The translations under genes were made by a program, and so were the position numbers. Below the pieces are notes generated by a model. It did not search any database. It was not told where the DNA came from and saw nothing but the letters and a program-made list of their open reading frames with translations. From positions 1 to 8,508 of the forward strand of contig JAQGPB010000293.1 of NCBI GenBank assembly GCA_028293265.1: a stretch of DNA of 8,508 bases, given 5' to 3'. This stretch comes from Pedosphaera sp. Lineage in GTDB: Bacteria; Verrucomicrobiota; Verrucomicrobiae; Limisphaerales; Pedosphaeraceae. Shown here piece after piece: positions 1 through 6,931 of this stretch. Positions within the stretch are counted from its first letter, which is position 1; every line of letters begins with the position of its first letter.

Positions 1-598
<598 letters not shown>

Positions 599-842
599 CT
601 CAATACAATAAGTTCAACGCCCCAACTGCAAAGTGCAAAATGCAGGCGCAAATCAGGCTTTGATAAAAAACTTGTGAATTGCGCCCAAGAACCGGTTGTC
701 GGCTCGTCCGGGCTGAAAGGGGAAAGGCTGACTTAAGGCCAGCCCAAATATTCCAGCGCGGGTGGGGCGAGCATCCCCGCGAGCCTTCTTCTCCCTCTCC
801 CTGCGCTCTCCCTGCGAGGGGTTTGAACATCGCACAATTCAT
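599..842. other. Gene-poor stretch with hairpin-type repeats upstream of prmC
   Basis: No convincing gene is seen here. The open frames on both strands have no recognisable family and low-complexity composition. The stretch holds GGGCTG near 709 paired with CAGCCC near 740, a longer inverted repeat at 757-781, and a pyrimidine-rich block at about 785-815 built from CCCTCTCCCTGCG-like repeats. Such blocks are common between genes in repeat-rich Verrucomicrobia-type genomes (recollection, not checked). The prmC promoter, reading leftward, should lie here, but no good -35/-10 pair was identified. Confidence 0.5.
757..781. repeat. Intergenic inverted repeat
   Basis: CGCGGG (757-762) pairs with CCCGCG (776-781) around a 13-base loop that itself holds GGGG. 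No T-run follows on either side, so it does not look like an intrinsic terminator. It is most likely a structured interspersed repeat. Confidence 0.4.
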
Positions 843-995
843 GCATCGCGGGAGAAGGCGTATCAGCTTCTGTTCGAGTTGAACCCGAACCCTATGTGGA
901 TTTGTGACGAGTCCACCCTGCGGTTCTTGACCGTCAAAGAAGCAGCGGTCCCCCTCAGCATTTGGAGGAGATTTTTTCAGAAGTCTGCGCAATAG
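828..995 (+). pseudogene. Remnant of a PAS sensor domain (histidine kinase-type)
   Basis: The frame read from 843 gives ASREKAYQLLFELNPNPMW followed by ICDESTLRFLTVKEAAV, ending near 950. This is the usual opening of a PAS domain of the kind found in multi-PAS sensor kinases (typically ...LFELNPxPMWVYDxETLRFLAVNEAAV, then HYGYSxEEFL). After EAAV the similarity stops; the frame continues as PLSIWRRFFQKSAQ to a TAG at 993-995. In the +1 frame the sequence FGGDFFRSL follows, which could be a frameshifted trace of the YGYSxEEF part, but this is weak. Upstream of about 828 the frame runs into repeat sequence with no start codon of its own. It is therefore about 36 codons of a once much larger protein. 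The kinase or diguanylate cyclase part of the parent gene is absent. Confidence 0.65.
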
Positions 996-1060
996 CCATT
1001 TGGCCTGATGCGCGCTAGGTTAAATTAAGATGAGTAATGAGGAGGGGAGTGCAAACAATC

Positions 1061-1108
1061 ATGAAAACTTATGAGGTTTTGAAACGTCCGTTGAAATCTT
1101 TAAAATGA
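1061..1108 (+). CDS. Possible 15-codon leader ORF upstream of the aldo/keto reductase
   Basis: ATG at 1061 opens MKTYEVLKRPLKSLK and ends at TGA 1106-1108. A purine-rich AGGAGGGG at 1040-1047 lies upstream, at a spacing of 13 bases, longer than ideal. The stop overlaps the GAGGTGA ribosome site of the next gene, an arrangement that would permit translational coupling. It could equally be the start of a lost gene or chance. No family is recognised. Confidence 0.25.
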   Translation: MKTYEVLKRPLKSLK

Positions 1109-1113
1109 GGTGA
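1107..1113 (+). promoter_or_regulatory. Ribosome binding site of the aldo/keto reductase gene
   Basis: GAGGTGA lies three bases before the ATG at 1117. It supports that start and is one of the few clear Shine-Dalgarno sites in the window. Confidence 0.6.
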
Positions 1114-1116
1114 ACA

Positions 1117-2061
1117 ATGAAATTGAACTACCCTGCTGAAATTCGACATGCCACAATTCCGCTCAATTACGGGACCGGGCAAATTCCTGCGCTTGGTTGT
1201 GGCACGCTGATCCCGGATCCGGCCGAGACGAGGAGTGCAACGCGAGACGCGTTGGAGGCTGGATTTCGACATTTTGATTGTGCCGAAAGGTACCGGAATG
1301 AGCGGGAGGTGGGAGAAGGATTGCGGGCAGGCCTCGCGGCCGAAGGCATCCAACGCGGGGACCTGTTCATCACCACCAAACTATGGAACAACAACCACCG
1401 GACGGACCGCGTCCGGCCTGCGCTTCAGGCGAGCCTGGGCAGGCTCGGACTCGATTATCTGGATCTGTATCTCATTCACACCCCATTTGCATTTCAACCG
1501 GGAGATAATCAGGATCCGCGGGATGAGAATGGCAACGTGATTTACGATCGTGGCGTGACCCTCGTTGAAACCTGGAAGGCCATGGAAAATCTTGTTGATC
1601 AGGGCAAATGCCGGGCCATAGGACTGTCCGACTTTGACCTGGAGGACCTGCTGCTCATCTTTGAATCGGCGAGGATCAAGCCTGCCGTCTTGCAGGTTGA
1701 GTCTCACCCGTATCTTCCTCAAACTGAATTATTGGAATTTTGCAACGACAAGGGCATTGTGTTGCTGGCTTTTGCGCCATTGGGTCATGGGCTCAGGCAG
1801 GGCCCGCTTCAAGACCCCGTCATTTTGGATATTGCAAGGCGGGTCAATCAGACTCCGGCCCAGGTGCTGCTCGCTTGGGCGGTTCAACGGGGCACAGCCA
1901 TCATCACCACTCCGAAAACTCCGGCTCGTGCCCGCGAAAACTTCAACATCTCCGCCCTGCCTGACGATGCTTTTGAACAAATCAACCATATTGGAACCCG
2001 GCAAAGGCTCAATACTGTCACCAACACTGGCGTTCCTGGATTTATCCCGCAAGGAAGGTAA
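1117..2061 (+). CDS. Aldo/keto reductase family oxidoreductase
   Basis: A 314-residue TIM-barrel oxidoreductase that reduces aldehydes or ketones with NAD(P)H in the cytoplasm; the substrate cannot be told from sequence. The catalytic tetrad is complete: Asp54 and Tyr59 in FDCAERYRNEREVG, Lys88 in TTKLWN, His121 in LYLIHTPF. Other family marks are GCGTL near the start, VESHPYLPQ (194-202, usually VECHPYLPQ) and the cofactor-phosphate loop TPKTPARARENF (265-276), two residues shorter than IPKSVTPERIAENF of the animal enzymes. One difference stands out: the nicotinamide-contacting Ser-Asn pair of IGxSNF is Ser171-Asp172 here (IGLSDFD). Length is normal. No signal peptide. The stop is followed after three bases by the start of an NTF2-like gene, so the two are very probably co-translated. 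Family assignment is very secure; a physiological role, such as aldehyde detoxification, would be a guess. Confidence 0.95.
   Translation: MKLNYPAEIRHATIPLNYGTGQIPALGCGTLIPDPAETRSATRDALEAGFRHFDCAERYRNEREVGEGLRAGLAAEGIQRGDLFITTKLWNNNHRTDRVRPALQASLGRLGLDYLDLYLIHTPFAFQPGDNQDPRDENGNVIYDRGVTLVETWKAMENLVDQGKCRAIGLSDFDLEDLLLIFESARIKPAVLQVESHPYLPQTELLEFCNDKGIVLLAFAPLGHGLRQGPLQDPVILDIARRVNQTPAQVLLAWAVQRGTAIITTPKTPARARENFNISALPDDAFEQINHIGTRQRLNTVTNTGVPGFIPQGR
2051..2058 (+). promoter_or_regulatory. Ribosome binding site of the NTF2-like gene
   Basis: AAGGAAGG sits inside the last codons of the aldo/keto reductase gene, six bases before the ATG at 2065. It decides the start in favour of 2065 over the second ATG at 2071. 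Confidence 0.6.
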
Positions 2062-2064
2062 AGC

Positions 2065-2490
2065 ATGGTTATGCCAAAACCCAAAGCAGCAGAGTTTGAG
2101 ACTGCAGGAGAGCAACAGATCAGAGCGTCGCTGAATCTCCATTGGGCTGCATCCGCAAGCGGCGACCTGCAAGCCGAACATGACATTTATGACAGTGAGG
2201 TGATTTGCGATTATCCTCAGTCCGGGGAGCGGATTCATGGCAGGCCCAATTTGCAGGCTCTTCGGGGCCAGCACCCCGCAAAACCATCCGGATTTGCTGT
2301 GCTGCGGTTGCAGGGACACGTCAATTTGTGGGTAACTGAATACATCATCACTTACACCGGGGGACCGGTTTACACCGTGAGCATCATGGAATTTCGGAAG
2401 GGCAAAGTGGCGCATGAGACGCAATATTTTGCCGGGCCGTTCGAAGCGCCCCCTTGGCGTGCCCAATGGGTTGAACGGACCAGGAAGTGA
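2065..2490 (+). CDS. Nuclear transport factor 2 (NTF2)/SnoaL-like family protein
   Basis: A 141-residue cytoplasmic protein with the pattern of the NTF2-like superfamily. An N-terminal helix region (EQQIRASLNLHWAASASGDLQAEHDIYDSEVICDYPQSGERIHGR, about 16-60, carrying the usual 'time of day' A-x-x-x-G-D and decay of an acidic D/E-rich loop) is followed by beta-strands (VNLWVTEYIITYTGGPVYTVSIMEFRKGKVAHETQYFA, about 86-122). Members bind small ligands or act as isomerases, dehydratases or partners of other enzymes. It starts three bases after the aldo/keto reductase stop with a good ribosome site, which suggests the two proteins work on a common substrate or stress, but the specific role is not known. 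The C-terminal FEAPPWRAQWVER is typical of this subgroup as I recall it. Fold call fairly secure, function open. Confidence 0.82.
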   Translation: MVMPKPKAAEFETAGEQQIRASLNLHWAASASGDLQAEHDIYDSEVICDYPQSGERIHGRPNLQALRGQHPAKPSGFAVLRLQGHVNLWVTEYIITYTGGPVYTVSIMEFRKGKVAHETQYFAGPFEAPPWRAQWVERTRK

Positions 2491-2504
2491 AAAGCTGACT
2501 TTCA

Positions 2505-2533
2505 TTGACACGGTTTTTCTGAGGATCAATAGC
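2505..2533 (+). promoter_or_regulatory. Candidate sigma-70-type promoter for the LysM gene
   Basis: A perfect TTGACA (2505-2510) is followed after 17 bases by AATAGC (2528-2533), which matches only three of six positions of the -10 consensus. It lies in the 144-base gap before the LysM gene and is the best candidate there. The poor -10 keeps confidence low. Confidence 0.3.
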
Positions 2534-2634
2534 CGGGCACTTTAAAACCGTTTTCGAAAATCCCCGTTCGCCCAAACATTGCGCGCCCCAAAATGCATCT
2601 TGCGCTTGCCGCGGCACAATCCTATTTTCGGCGC

Positions 2635-3267
2635 ATGAAACGATTTTTCGCCATTCTTTGCCTGTTCACCGCCGCACCGCTGCTGCCCGCGCAGGACGGG
2701 ACCGGCAACGCCGCCGCCATCGCCTCCCGCCAGGAAGCCGAGGAGAATTACAACACGCTCAAAGGCCACGTGGATGACCTCATCGCCGCCCAGACGGACT
2801 TGCAAAAGCGATTGCAATCGCTCACCAAGGAAATCAACGAATTGCGCCAGGAGATGTCCAAGCCCGCCGGCAATTACGCCAGCCAGGAGGACCTCAAGGC
2901 CCTGACCCAGGCCATCCAGGAAATTGATAAAAAGCGCGAGGCGGACAAGGAGCTGATCTTAAAGGAAATGGAAAAATTGGGAAATGCCGTTTCCGCCCCG
3001 ACGCCCTCTCGTGGCAGCTCGAAGCCGCCGGCTGCCAACACCGGTTCCAGCACGGCCAATGCCGATCAAACCGGATTCTACTATGTCATCAGAAAAGACG
3101 ATTCGCTCTCACTCATTGCGCAAGCCTATCGCGAACAAGGCATCAAGGTCAGCACGCATCAGATTCAGGACGCCAACCCGAACGTGAATCCTGCCAAACT
3201 GATCGTCGGCACAAAAATCTTCATCCCCGCCCCCAAAGGCAGCGTCCTCAAAAATCCGAAAGACTGA
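2635..3267 (+). CDS. Secreted coiled-coil protein with C-terminal LysM-like domain
   Basis: A 210-residue exported protein. The start is placed at ATG 2635, not at the in-frame ATG 2593, because MKRFFAILCLFTAAPLLPA-QDG then forms a clean Sec signal peptide (about residues 1-19). Residues about 31-115 are rich in Leu/Ile, Glu, Lys and Gln (DLIAAQTDLQKRLQSLTKEI and similar), a strong coiled-coil pattern. A Pro/Ser/Ala/Thr-rich linker (about 118-145) leads to a LysM-like domain at 149-199: YYVIRKDDSLSLIAQAYREQ then HQIQDANPNVNPAKLIVGTKIFIP. LysM domains bind the N-acetylglucosamine backbone of peptidoglycan. The protein probably sits in the periplasm, tied to the wall, oligomerised by its coiled coil. 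The next gene, also exported, begins seven bases after its stop, so an operon is likely. No catalytic domain is seen. Confidence 0.85.
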   Translation: MKRFFAILCLFTAAPLLPAQDGTGNAAAIASRQEAEENYNTLKGHVDDLIAAQTDLQKRLQSLTKEINELRQEMSKPAGNYASQEDLKALTQAIQEIDKKREADKELILKEMEKLGNAVSAPTPSRGSSKPPAANTGSSTANADQTGFYYVIRKDDSLSLIAQAYREQGIKVSTHQIQDANPNVNPAKLIVGTKIFIPAPKGSVLKNPKD

Positions 3268-3274
3268 CAGGCTT

Positions 3275-4774
3275 ATGCGATCACTGCGCCGGCTGCACAC
3301 ATATCTCGGATGTTTTTTTGCACCGCTCCTGCTTTGCGCCGGCGCAGTTTGCGTCCGCGCCGATGACCGGCCGCTCGCCTCCGGCCCGCAATCGGACGGT
3401 GCGTTTCGCAAAGTTATTCTTGATTCCGGCACGCTCACCAACTCGGACGGCACCTTGATGGGCCTGCTTCAGGACCCGATGGAACTCGCCGTGGCCCAGG
3501 ACGGGCGGGTGTTTTACGCCGAGCGCGGCGGACGGGTGAAAATGTGGACGCCAAAAAATCACGCCACCGTCGTCATCGGTCAGCTTAAAGTTGAGGACTA
3601 CAAGCAGTTACAACTGGAGGATGGCCTGCTCGGCATCGCGCTCGATCCCAATTTCCTCCGCAACAACTGGATTTACCTCTATTATTCCCCGCCGAAGACG
3701 ACGCTGGACGACAACGGCCAGAAGGCCGGCGAGAACATTCTGTCCCGCTTCACGCTGGCCGGGGACAAGCTCGACCTGAAGTCGGAGAAAGTTCTGCTGC
3801 ATGTGGCGACCCAGCGCGAGCAATGCTGCCACGCCGGCGGTTCGGTGGCATTTGACGCGAAGGGCAATCTTTACCTTTCAACCGGCGACAATACTTTTCC
3901 ACACGCTTCGGAAGGCTACGCGCCCATTGACGAACGCCCCGGCCACGGGCCGCGCGACGCGCAAAAATCCTCGGCGAACGCCAACGATCTTCGCGGCAAA
4001 GTTCTGCGCGTGACGCCGCAACCGGATGGCACGATTAAAATTCCGGAGGGCAATCTGTTCAAGCCCGGCACGCCCGGCACGCGCCCGGAGATTTATGCGA
4101 TGGGCTGCCGCAATCCCTTCCGCATTTCACTCGATCAGAAAACCGGCTTTCTGTATTGGGGCGATGTCGGCCCGGATGCGGGGACCGGCAAGGAGGGACG
4201 CGGGCCGGTCGGCCTGGATGAAATCAACCAGGCCCGCGCGCCCGGCAATTTTGGCTGGCCTTATTTCACCGGCGACAACAAGCCGTATTGGAAATATGAC
4301 TTCGAGACCAAAACCTCCGGTGAAAAATTCGATCCTGCGCATCCTGTCAACAACTCGCCCAACAACACCGGCATCAAGGAGCTGCCGCCCGCCCAGCCAG
4401 CGATGATTTTTTACCCGCCGTCGCAGTCGGCGAAATTCCCGGTTGTCAACGGCGGCGGCGGGCGCACCGCCATGGCCGGGCCGGTTTATTATTTTGACGA
4501 GCAGGTGAAATTCAAGCGCAAGCTGCCGCGCGAGTTTGATCACACGCTGTTCATTTACGAATGGTCGCGGAACTGGATCATCGCCGTCCATCTCGACGCC
4601 GAGGACCATATTGCGCACATGGACCGGTTTTGTCCGGACATGACCTTCAGGCGTCCGATGGACATGGAATTGGGGCCGGACGGCTGCCTCTACCTCATCG
4701 AATGGGGCACTGCGTGGGGCGACAACTTGGACTCGCAAATTGTGCGGATCGAGCATGCGGGCGAAGAAAAGTGA
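3275..4774 (+). CDS. Secreted PQQ-dependent sugar dehydrogenase-like beta-propeller protein
   Basis: A 499-residue protein of the soluble glucose/sorbosone dehydrogenase family (six-bladed propeller, PQQ and calcium binding in characterised members). A Sec signal peptide ends about VRA-DD (residue 29). Family marks in order: YAERGGRVKMW (81-91), EDGLLGIALDPNF (115-127), QCCHAGGSVAFDAKGNLYLSTGDNT (183-207), LRGKVLRVTP, YAMGCRNPFRISLD, GFLYWGDVGPDAGTG and a closing MDMELGPDGCLYLIEWG. The His in CCHAGG lies where the family has its catalytic His region. The protein ends after the propeller: no CXXCH haem site, PKD or carbohydrate-binding module is present, although related Planctomycetes/Verrucomicrobia proteins often carry such additions. 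It probably oxidises a sugar or similar alcohol in the periplasm and would need a separate electron acceptor. Substrate and true PQQ dependence are inferred. It lies between the LysM gene (7-base gap) and a small membrane protein gene. Confidence 0.88.
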   Translation: MRSLRRLHTYLGCFFAPLLLCAGAVCVRADDRPLASGPQSDGAFRKVILDSGTLTNSDGTLMGLLQDPMELAVAQDGRVFYAERGGRVKMWTPKNHATVVIGQLKVEDYKQLQLEDGLLGIALDPNFLRNNWIYLYYSPPKTTLDDNGQKAGENILSRFTLAGDKLDLKSEKVLLHVATQREQCCHAGGSVAFDAKGNLYLSTGDNTFPHASEGYAPIDERPGHGPRDAQKSSANANDLRGKVLRVTPQPDGTIKIPEGNLFKPGTPGTRPEIYAMGCRNPFRISLDQKTGFLYWGDVGPDAGTGKEGRGPVGLDEINQARAPGNFGWPYFTGDNKPYWKYDFETKTSGEKFDPAHPVNNSPNNTGIKELPPAQPAMIFYPPSQSAKFPVVNGGGGRTAMAGPVYYFDEQVKFKRKLPREFDHTLFIYEWSRNWIIAVHLDAEDHIAHMDRFCPDMTFRRPMDMELGPDGCLYLIEWGTAWGDNLDSQIVRIEHAGEEK

Positions 4775-4779
4775 ACAAC

Positions 4780-5031
4780 ATGACTTCTGAACGTGTTTTG
4801 CGCGGCTCGTTGACATCGTTGATTACCATCGCGATGCTTCCCGCAGGCTGGGTCATCGGTCTTTTTTGCGGCGAACATCTTGCCAGACTTGTTCTTCATC
4901 TCGAAGGCAAAAACAGCTCCCAAGGCGATCTGAGTACTTTTGTAGGCACTGGTGCCGGATCGGGAGCGGCAATAACCACAGTTGTCCTGCCCTTCCTGGC
5001 CTGGTTTCTGATCAGGCGACTATGGAAATAA
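4780..5031 (+). CDS. Small two-helix membrane protein, unknown function
   Basis: An 83-residue protein with two hydrophobic segments (about 11-30, LTSLITIAMLPAGWVIGLFC, and about 61-78, GAAITTVVLPFLAWFLI) separated by a short polar loop with GEHLARLVLHLEGKNSSQGD; it ends in basic RRLWK. No family is recognised. ATG at 4780 is preferred; an in-frame GTG at 4771 overlaps the TGA of the preceding gene and is an alternative start adding three residues. The gap to the propeller gene is five bases, with a purine-rich GAAGAAAAG upstream, so it is probably co-expressed with it. It converges on uppP, 40 bases away. No strong terminator hairpin is seen in that gap. Confidence 0.7.
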   Translation: MTSERVLRGSLTSLITIAMLPAGWVIGLFCGEHLARLVLHLEGKNSSQGDLSTFVGTGAGSGAAITTVVLPFLAWFLIRRLWK

Positions 5032-5071
5032 ATTCCGGGAAACTCCTTTGCCTATCCGTTTCAATGATTCC

Positions 5072-5869
5072 TCAATGCCTGCCCACCAGAAACAACAAAA
5101 TGGCAACGCCCACCACGATACGGTAAACACCGAACGCGATGAATGTGTGCGTCTGCACGTAGCGAAGCAGCCATTTCACTGCGATGAACGAGACCACCGC
5201 CGCGACCACTGTCGCGAGCAAGACCATGCTCCAATTTTCATGCGGAGCGTCAATTGCCGGATGGTGCAATGACTTGAACATTTTATAGCCGCCAGCCGCC
5301 AGCATGGTGGGAATGCTTACTAGAAACGAAAATTCCGTGGCGGCGGGACGGCTCAGCCCCAGCATCAGTGCGATCATGATGGTTGTGCCCGAACGGGACG
5401 CGCCCGGAAACGCGGCCGCTATCAACTGGCCGATGCCCACAGCTACCGCAATGGCCCAGGTGACATCAGTGCCCAATTTTTTCCCGCGCAACATGGTTTC
5501 GACAGCGATGAAAACAATTCCTCCGATCAGCAACGCCCACGCCACCGGCGCCAGTTCCTCCGGCAATTTGAAATGTTTCTTCTCCATGATATAGCCGACA
5601 GTTCCCGTAATCACAAAAGCCAGGATGAGCTTCGCCAGATAATCGCGCGTCGCCGGCTCCCGCCAGCGATAGATGAATTGATGGAAGCGCGTGTGGAAAA
5701 GAGGAATGACCGCCAGCACCGCGCCAGTTTGAATCACGACGTTAAACAAATCAGTCTGGCGCGGCAGCCAATGTTCGGCGATCAACAAATGGCCGGTCGA
5801 GGAAATCGGCAGAAATTCGGTGATTCCTTCGATGATTCCCAAAATGACAATGCTAATCCAGTCAGGCAT
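5072..5869 (-). CDS. uppP: Undecaprenyl-diphosphatase UppP (BacA family)
   Basis: An integral membrane phosphatase of 265 residues that converts undecaprenyl diphosphate to undecaprenyl phosphate, recycling the lipid carrier for peptidoglycan and O-antigen synthesis; overexpression of this family gives bacitracin resistance. The first signature is GIIEGITEFLPISSTGHLLI with Glu14, Glu18, Ser24 and His27, and the second is FPGASRSGTTI with Arg159; these match the catalytic residues of E. coli UppP (Glu17, Glu21, Ser27, His30, Arg174). Several hydrophobic helices follow, ending FIAFGVYRIVVGVAILLFLVG. Length is normal. The start ATG at 5869-5867 has no Shine-Dalgarno site and lies only six bases from a candidate -10 box, which suggests a leaderless message. 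It is separated from the operon upstream by the inverted-repeat element at 5944-6092. Confidence 0.96.
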   Translation of the reverse strand: MPDWISIVILGIIEGITEFLPISSTGHLLIAEHWLPRQTDLFNVVIQTGAVLAVIPLFHTRFHQFIYRWREPATRDYLAKLILAFVITGTVGYIMEKKHFKLPEELAPVAWALLIGGIVFIAVETMLRGKKLGTDVTWAIAVAVGIGQLIAAAFPGASRSGTTIMIALMLGLSRPAATEFSFLVSIPTMLAAGGYKMFKSLHHPAIDAPHENWSMVLLATVVAAVVSFIAVKWLLRYVQTHTFIAFGVYRIVVGVAILLFLVGRH

Positions 5870-5875
5870 CCGATG

Positions 5876-5904
5876 TTTAGATGCGAAAACAAAGCCGCTG
5901 ACAA
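5876..5904 (-). promoter_or_regulatory. Candidate uppP promoter
   Basis: On the minus strand TTGTCA (5904-5899) and TCTAAA (5881-5876) are spaced by exactly 17 bases and match five and four positions of the sigma-70 consensus. The predicted start of transcription falls at or within a base or two of the uppP ATG, which would make the transcript leaderless. Confidence 0.4.
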
Positions 5905-5943
5905 GCAGGAAATAGGATTTGTTTCAAGCAAAGCACGACTTGG

Positions 5944-6092
5944 CCGTACCGCCACGACCTCCAGCGTAGCGCGGACTTCAGTCCGCTTCAACGTGGGCCA
6001 ACCATGAAGCTTGGGCTACGCGGATAGCGCTGGTAATCGAATGTTTAAGAGGACTGAAGTCCGCGCTCCTTTTTTGTCACGTGCCGCTACGG
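5944..6092. repeat. Inverted-repeat element (REP/MITE-like) between uppP and the upstream operon
   Basis: Perfect 17-base arms at 5968-5984 and 6051-6067 (AGCGCGGACTTCAGTCC and its complement) enclose 66 bases. The arms extend imperfectly outward: CCGTACCGCCACGA near 5944-5957 against the complement of the sequence ending at 6092, 11 of 14 positions. The left arm is itself a hairpin, GCGGACT-TC-AGTCCGC (5971-5986); the right arm holds GGACT-GA-AGTCC. Short frames through the two arms, on opposite strands, encode the same word KRTEVRA, which is a sign of a repeat and not of a gene. No transposase or target-site duplication was identified. Confidence 0.75.
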
Positions 6093-6101
6093 TTCACCGT
6101 T

Positions 6102-6482
6102 TCAGTGGGTGGCCTTCAACGTCAGAAAATGATAGATGGCGGCGACCACGCCAAAGTAAACCCCGGCGGCAACAGCGCAGCGCCAAATGGGCAAAGTAAA
6201 ACTGGCCTTCACGACCACGATGCACGTGACCAGCAGTAACAGCACCTGCCAATGGCCGATCATCGGGCCGAGATATCTGCGCTCCGAGTTGCACAGGATG
6301 GTCATGAGGACGACGGCGCTGAGGCTGCGCAAAAGAGAAAACCCCTGTTCGACGGGCGAAAGCAAACGGACAGTTCCCCACAGCGCTCCAACCGCTGCGA
6401 CATACATGACGAGGGCTACTTTAAGGAACGGCAAAGACTTGTGAAACAAGACGCCGATGCTGCTTATATGGTTGCCATGCAT
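6102..6482 (-). CDS. Four-helix membrane protein, unknown function
   Basis: A 126-residue protein with four hydrophobic stretches at about 18-38, 49-64, 77-92 and 101-122, joined by short loops, one of which is CNSERRYLGPMIGHW. No family is recognised. The start ATG at 6482-6480 is supported by AGGAGA six bases upstream (6494-6489). It begins 25 bases after the stop of the helical protein gene and is probably the last member of the operon that starts with the response regulator. Whether it works with those proteins, for example as a membrane anchor or output, is only suggested by position. The inverted-repeat element follows its stop. Confidence 0.75.
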   Translation of the reverse strand: MHGNHISSIGVLFHKSLPFLKVALVMYVAAVGALWGTVRLLSPVEQGFSLLRSLSAVVLMTILCNSERRYLGPMIGHWQVLLLLVTCIVVVKASFTLPIWRCAVAAGVYFGVVAAIYHFLTLKATH

Positions 6483-6488
6483 GGCGGT

Positions 6489-6494
6489 TCTCCT
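6489..6494 (-). promoter_or_regulatory. Ribosome binding site of the four-helix membrane protein gene
   Basis: AGGAGA on the minus strand, six bases before the ATG. The other genes of this operon lack such a site. Confidence 0.6.
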
Positions 6495-6507
6495 GGTAAT
6501 TCTTCGC

Positions 6508-6912
6508 TTATTTTTTCTTTTCGAAAAAGCTGCCTAGCATCGAGCGCCCTTCCAGCGCGCGTTGCTGCACCTTCAATTGCCCGAGGACGGAATGCCAGCC
6601 GATGTAAAGCTTGTGCCACTGGCTTTCGAGATTGCGCAGGCCCGCGTCGTTCAGTTCGCTCAGAAAGCGCAGCGAGGGCGCGCTGCCCACGAGCGCCAAC
6701 ACTTCATCCTTCGTCGGCGTGCCGGCCTCGATCGCGGAGAGAATCATCTCGAGCTGCTGCACGATGACGGTCTTGACCTCGAGGAACTGCCCTTCGGCCT
6801 CGATGTCGAGTTTTTTGGCGCGCGCCAGGTTGACGAAATGGTTGAACTGCTTCCAGCACTCGGTGTAGTTCTCCAACTGTTGGATGAGCTGGTGCATTTG
6901 TTTCTGTTGCAT
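6508..6912 (-). CDS. Small helical protein of the response-regulator/roadblock operon, unknown function
   Basis: A 134-residue soluble protein that appears almost wholly alpha-helical (MQQKQMHQLIQQLENYTECW..., then long stretches rich in Leu, Glu, Lys, Gln; one Gly-Thr-Pro-Thr turn near residue 64). It has no signal peptide and a basic end, FFEKKK. The start is placed at ATG 6912-6910, because the longer frame from 6996 would overlap the preceding gene by about 65 bases and adds a Pro/Phe-rich segment unlike the rest. No ribosome site is obvious at either. It follows the roadblock-like gene after 19 bases. I recognise no family; a helical adaptor or partner of the roadblock-like proteins would fit the context but is not shown. 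Confidence 0.75.
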   Translation of the reverse strand: MQQKQMHQLIQQLENYTECWKQFNHFVNLARAKKLDIEAEGQFLEVKTVIVQQLEMILSAIEAGTPTKDEVLALVGSAPSLRFLSELNDAGLRNLESQWHKLYIGWHSVLGQLKVQQRALEGRSMLGSFFEKKK

Positions 6913-6931
6913 AGGCGTGATGAGGTGGAAG

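Noticed and set aside
600..992. 130-codon minus-strand open frame upstream of prmC
   Set aside because: It runs antisense through the PAS remnant and through hairpin and pyrimidine-rich repeats, and its translation has no recognisable domain. It looks like a chance frame over repeats.
1000..1026. TTGGCC-15-TAAATT as an aldo/keto reductase promoter
   Set aside because: The spacer is too short and both boxes are only partial matches.
1079..1106. Promoter-like TTGAAA-16-TAAAAT just before the aldo/keto reductase gene
   Set aside because: The boxes match well, but transcription would start at about 1113, removing most of the good GAGGTGA ribosome site. A start further upstream is more likely.
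2510..2551. Inverted repeat ACGGTTTT / AAAACCGT as a terminator after the NTF2-like gene
   Set aside because: The stem is AT-rich with a 26-base loop and only a short T-run; it overlaps the candidate promoter and is too weak to call.
2593..2634. Upstream in-frame ATG of the LysM gene (14 extra residues)
   Set aside because: It would put MHLALAAAQSYFRR in front of a complete signal peptide; the start at 2635 gives a normal export signal.
5782..6199. Short frames on both strands encoding KRTEVRA
   Set aside because: They come from the two arms of the inverted-repeat element and have no independent support as genes.
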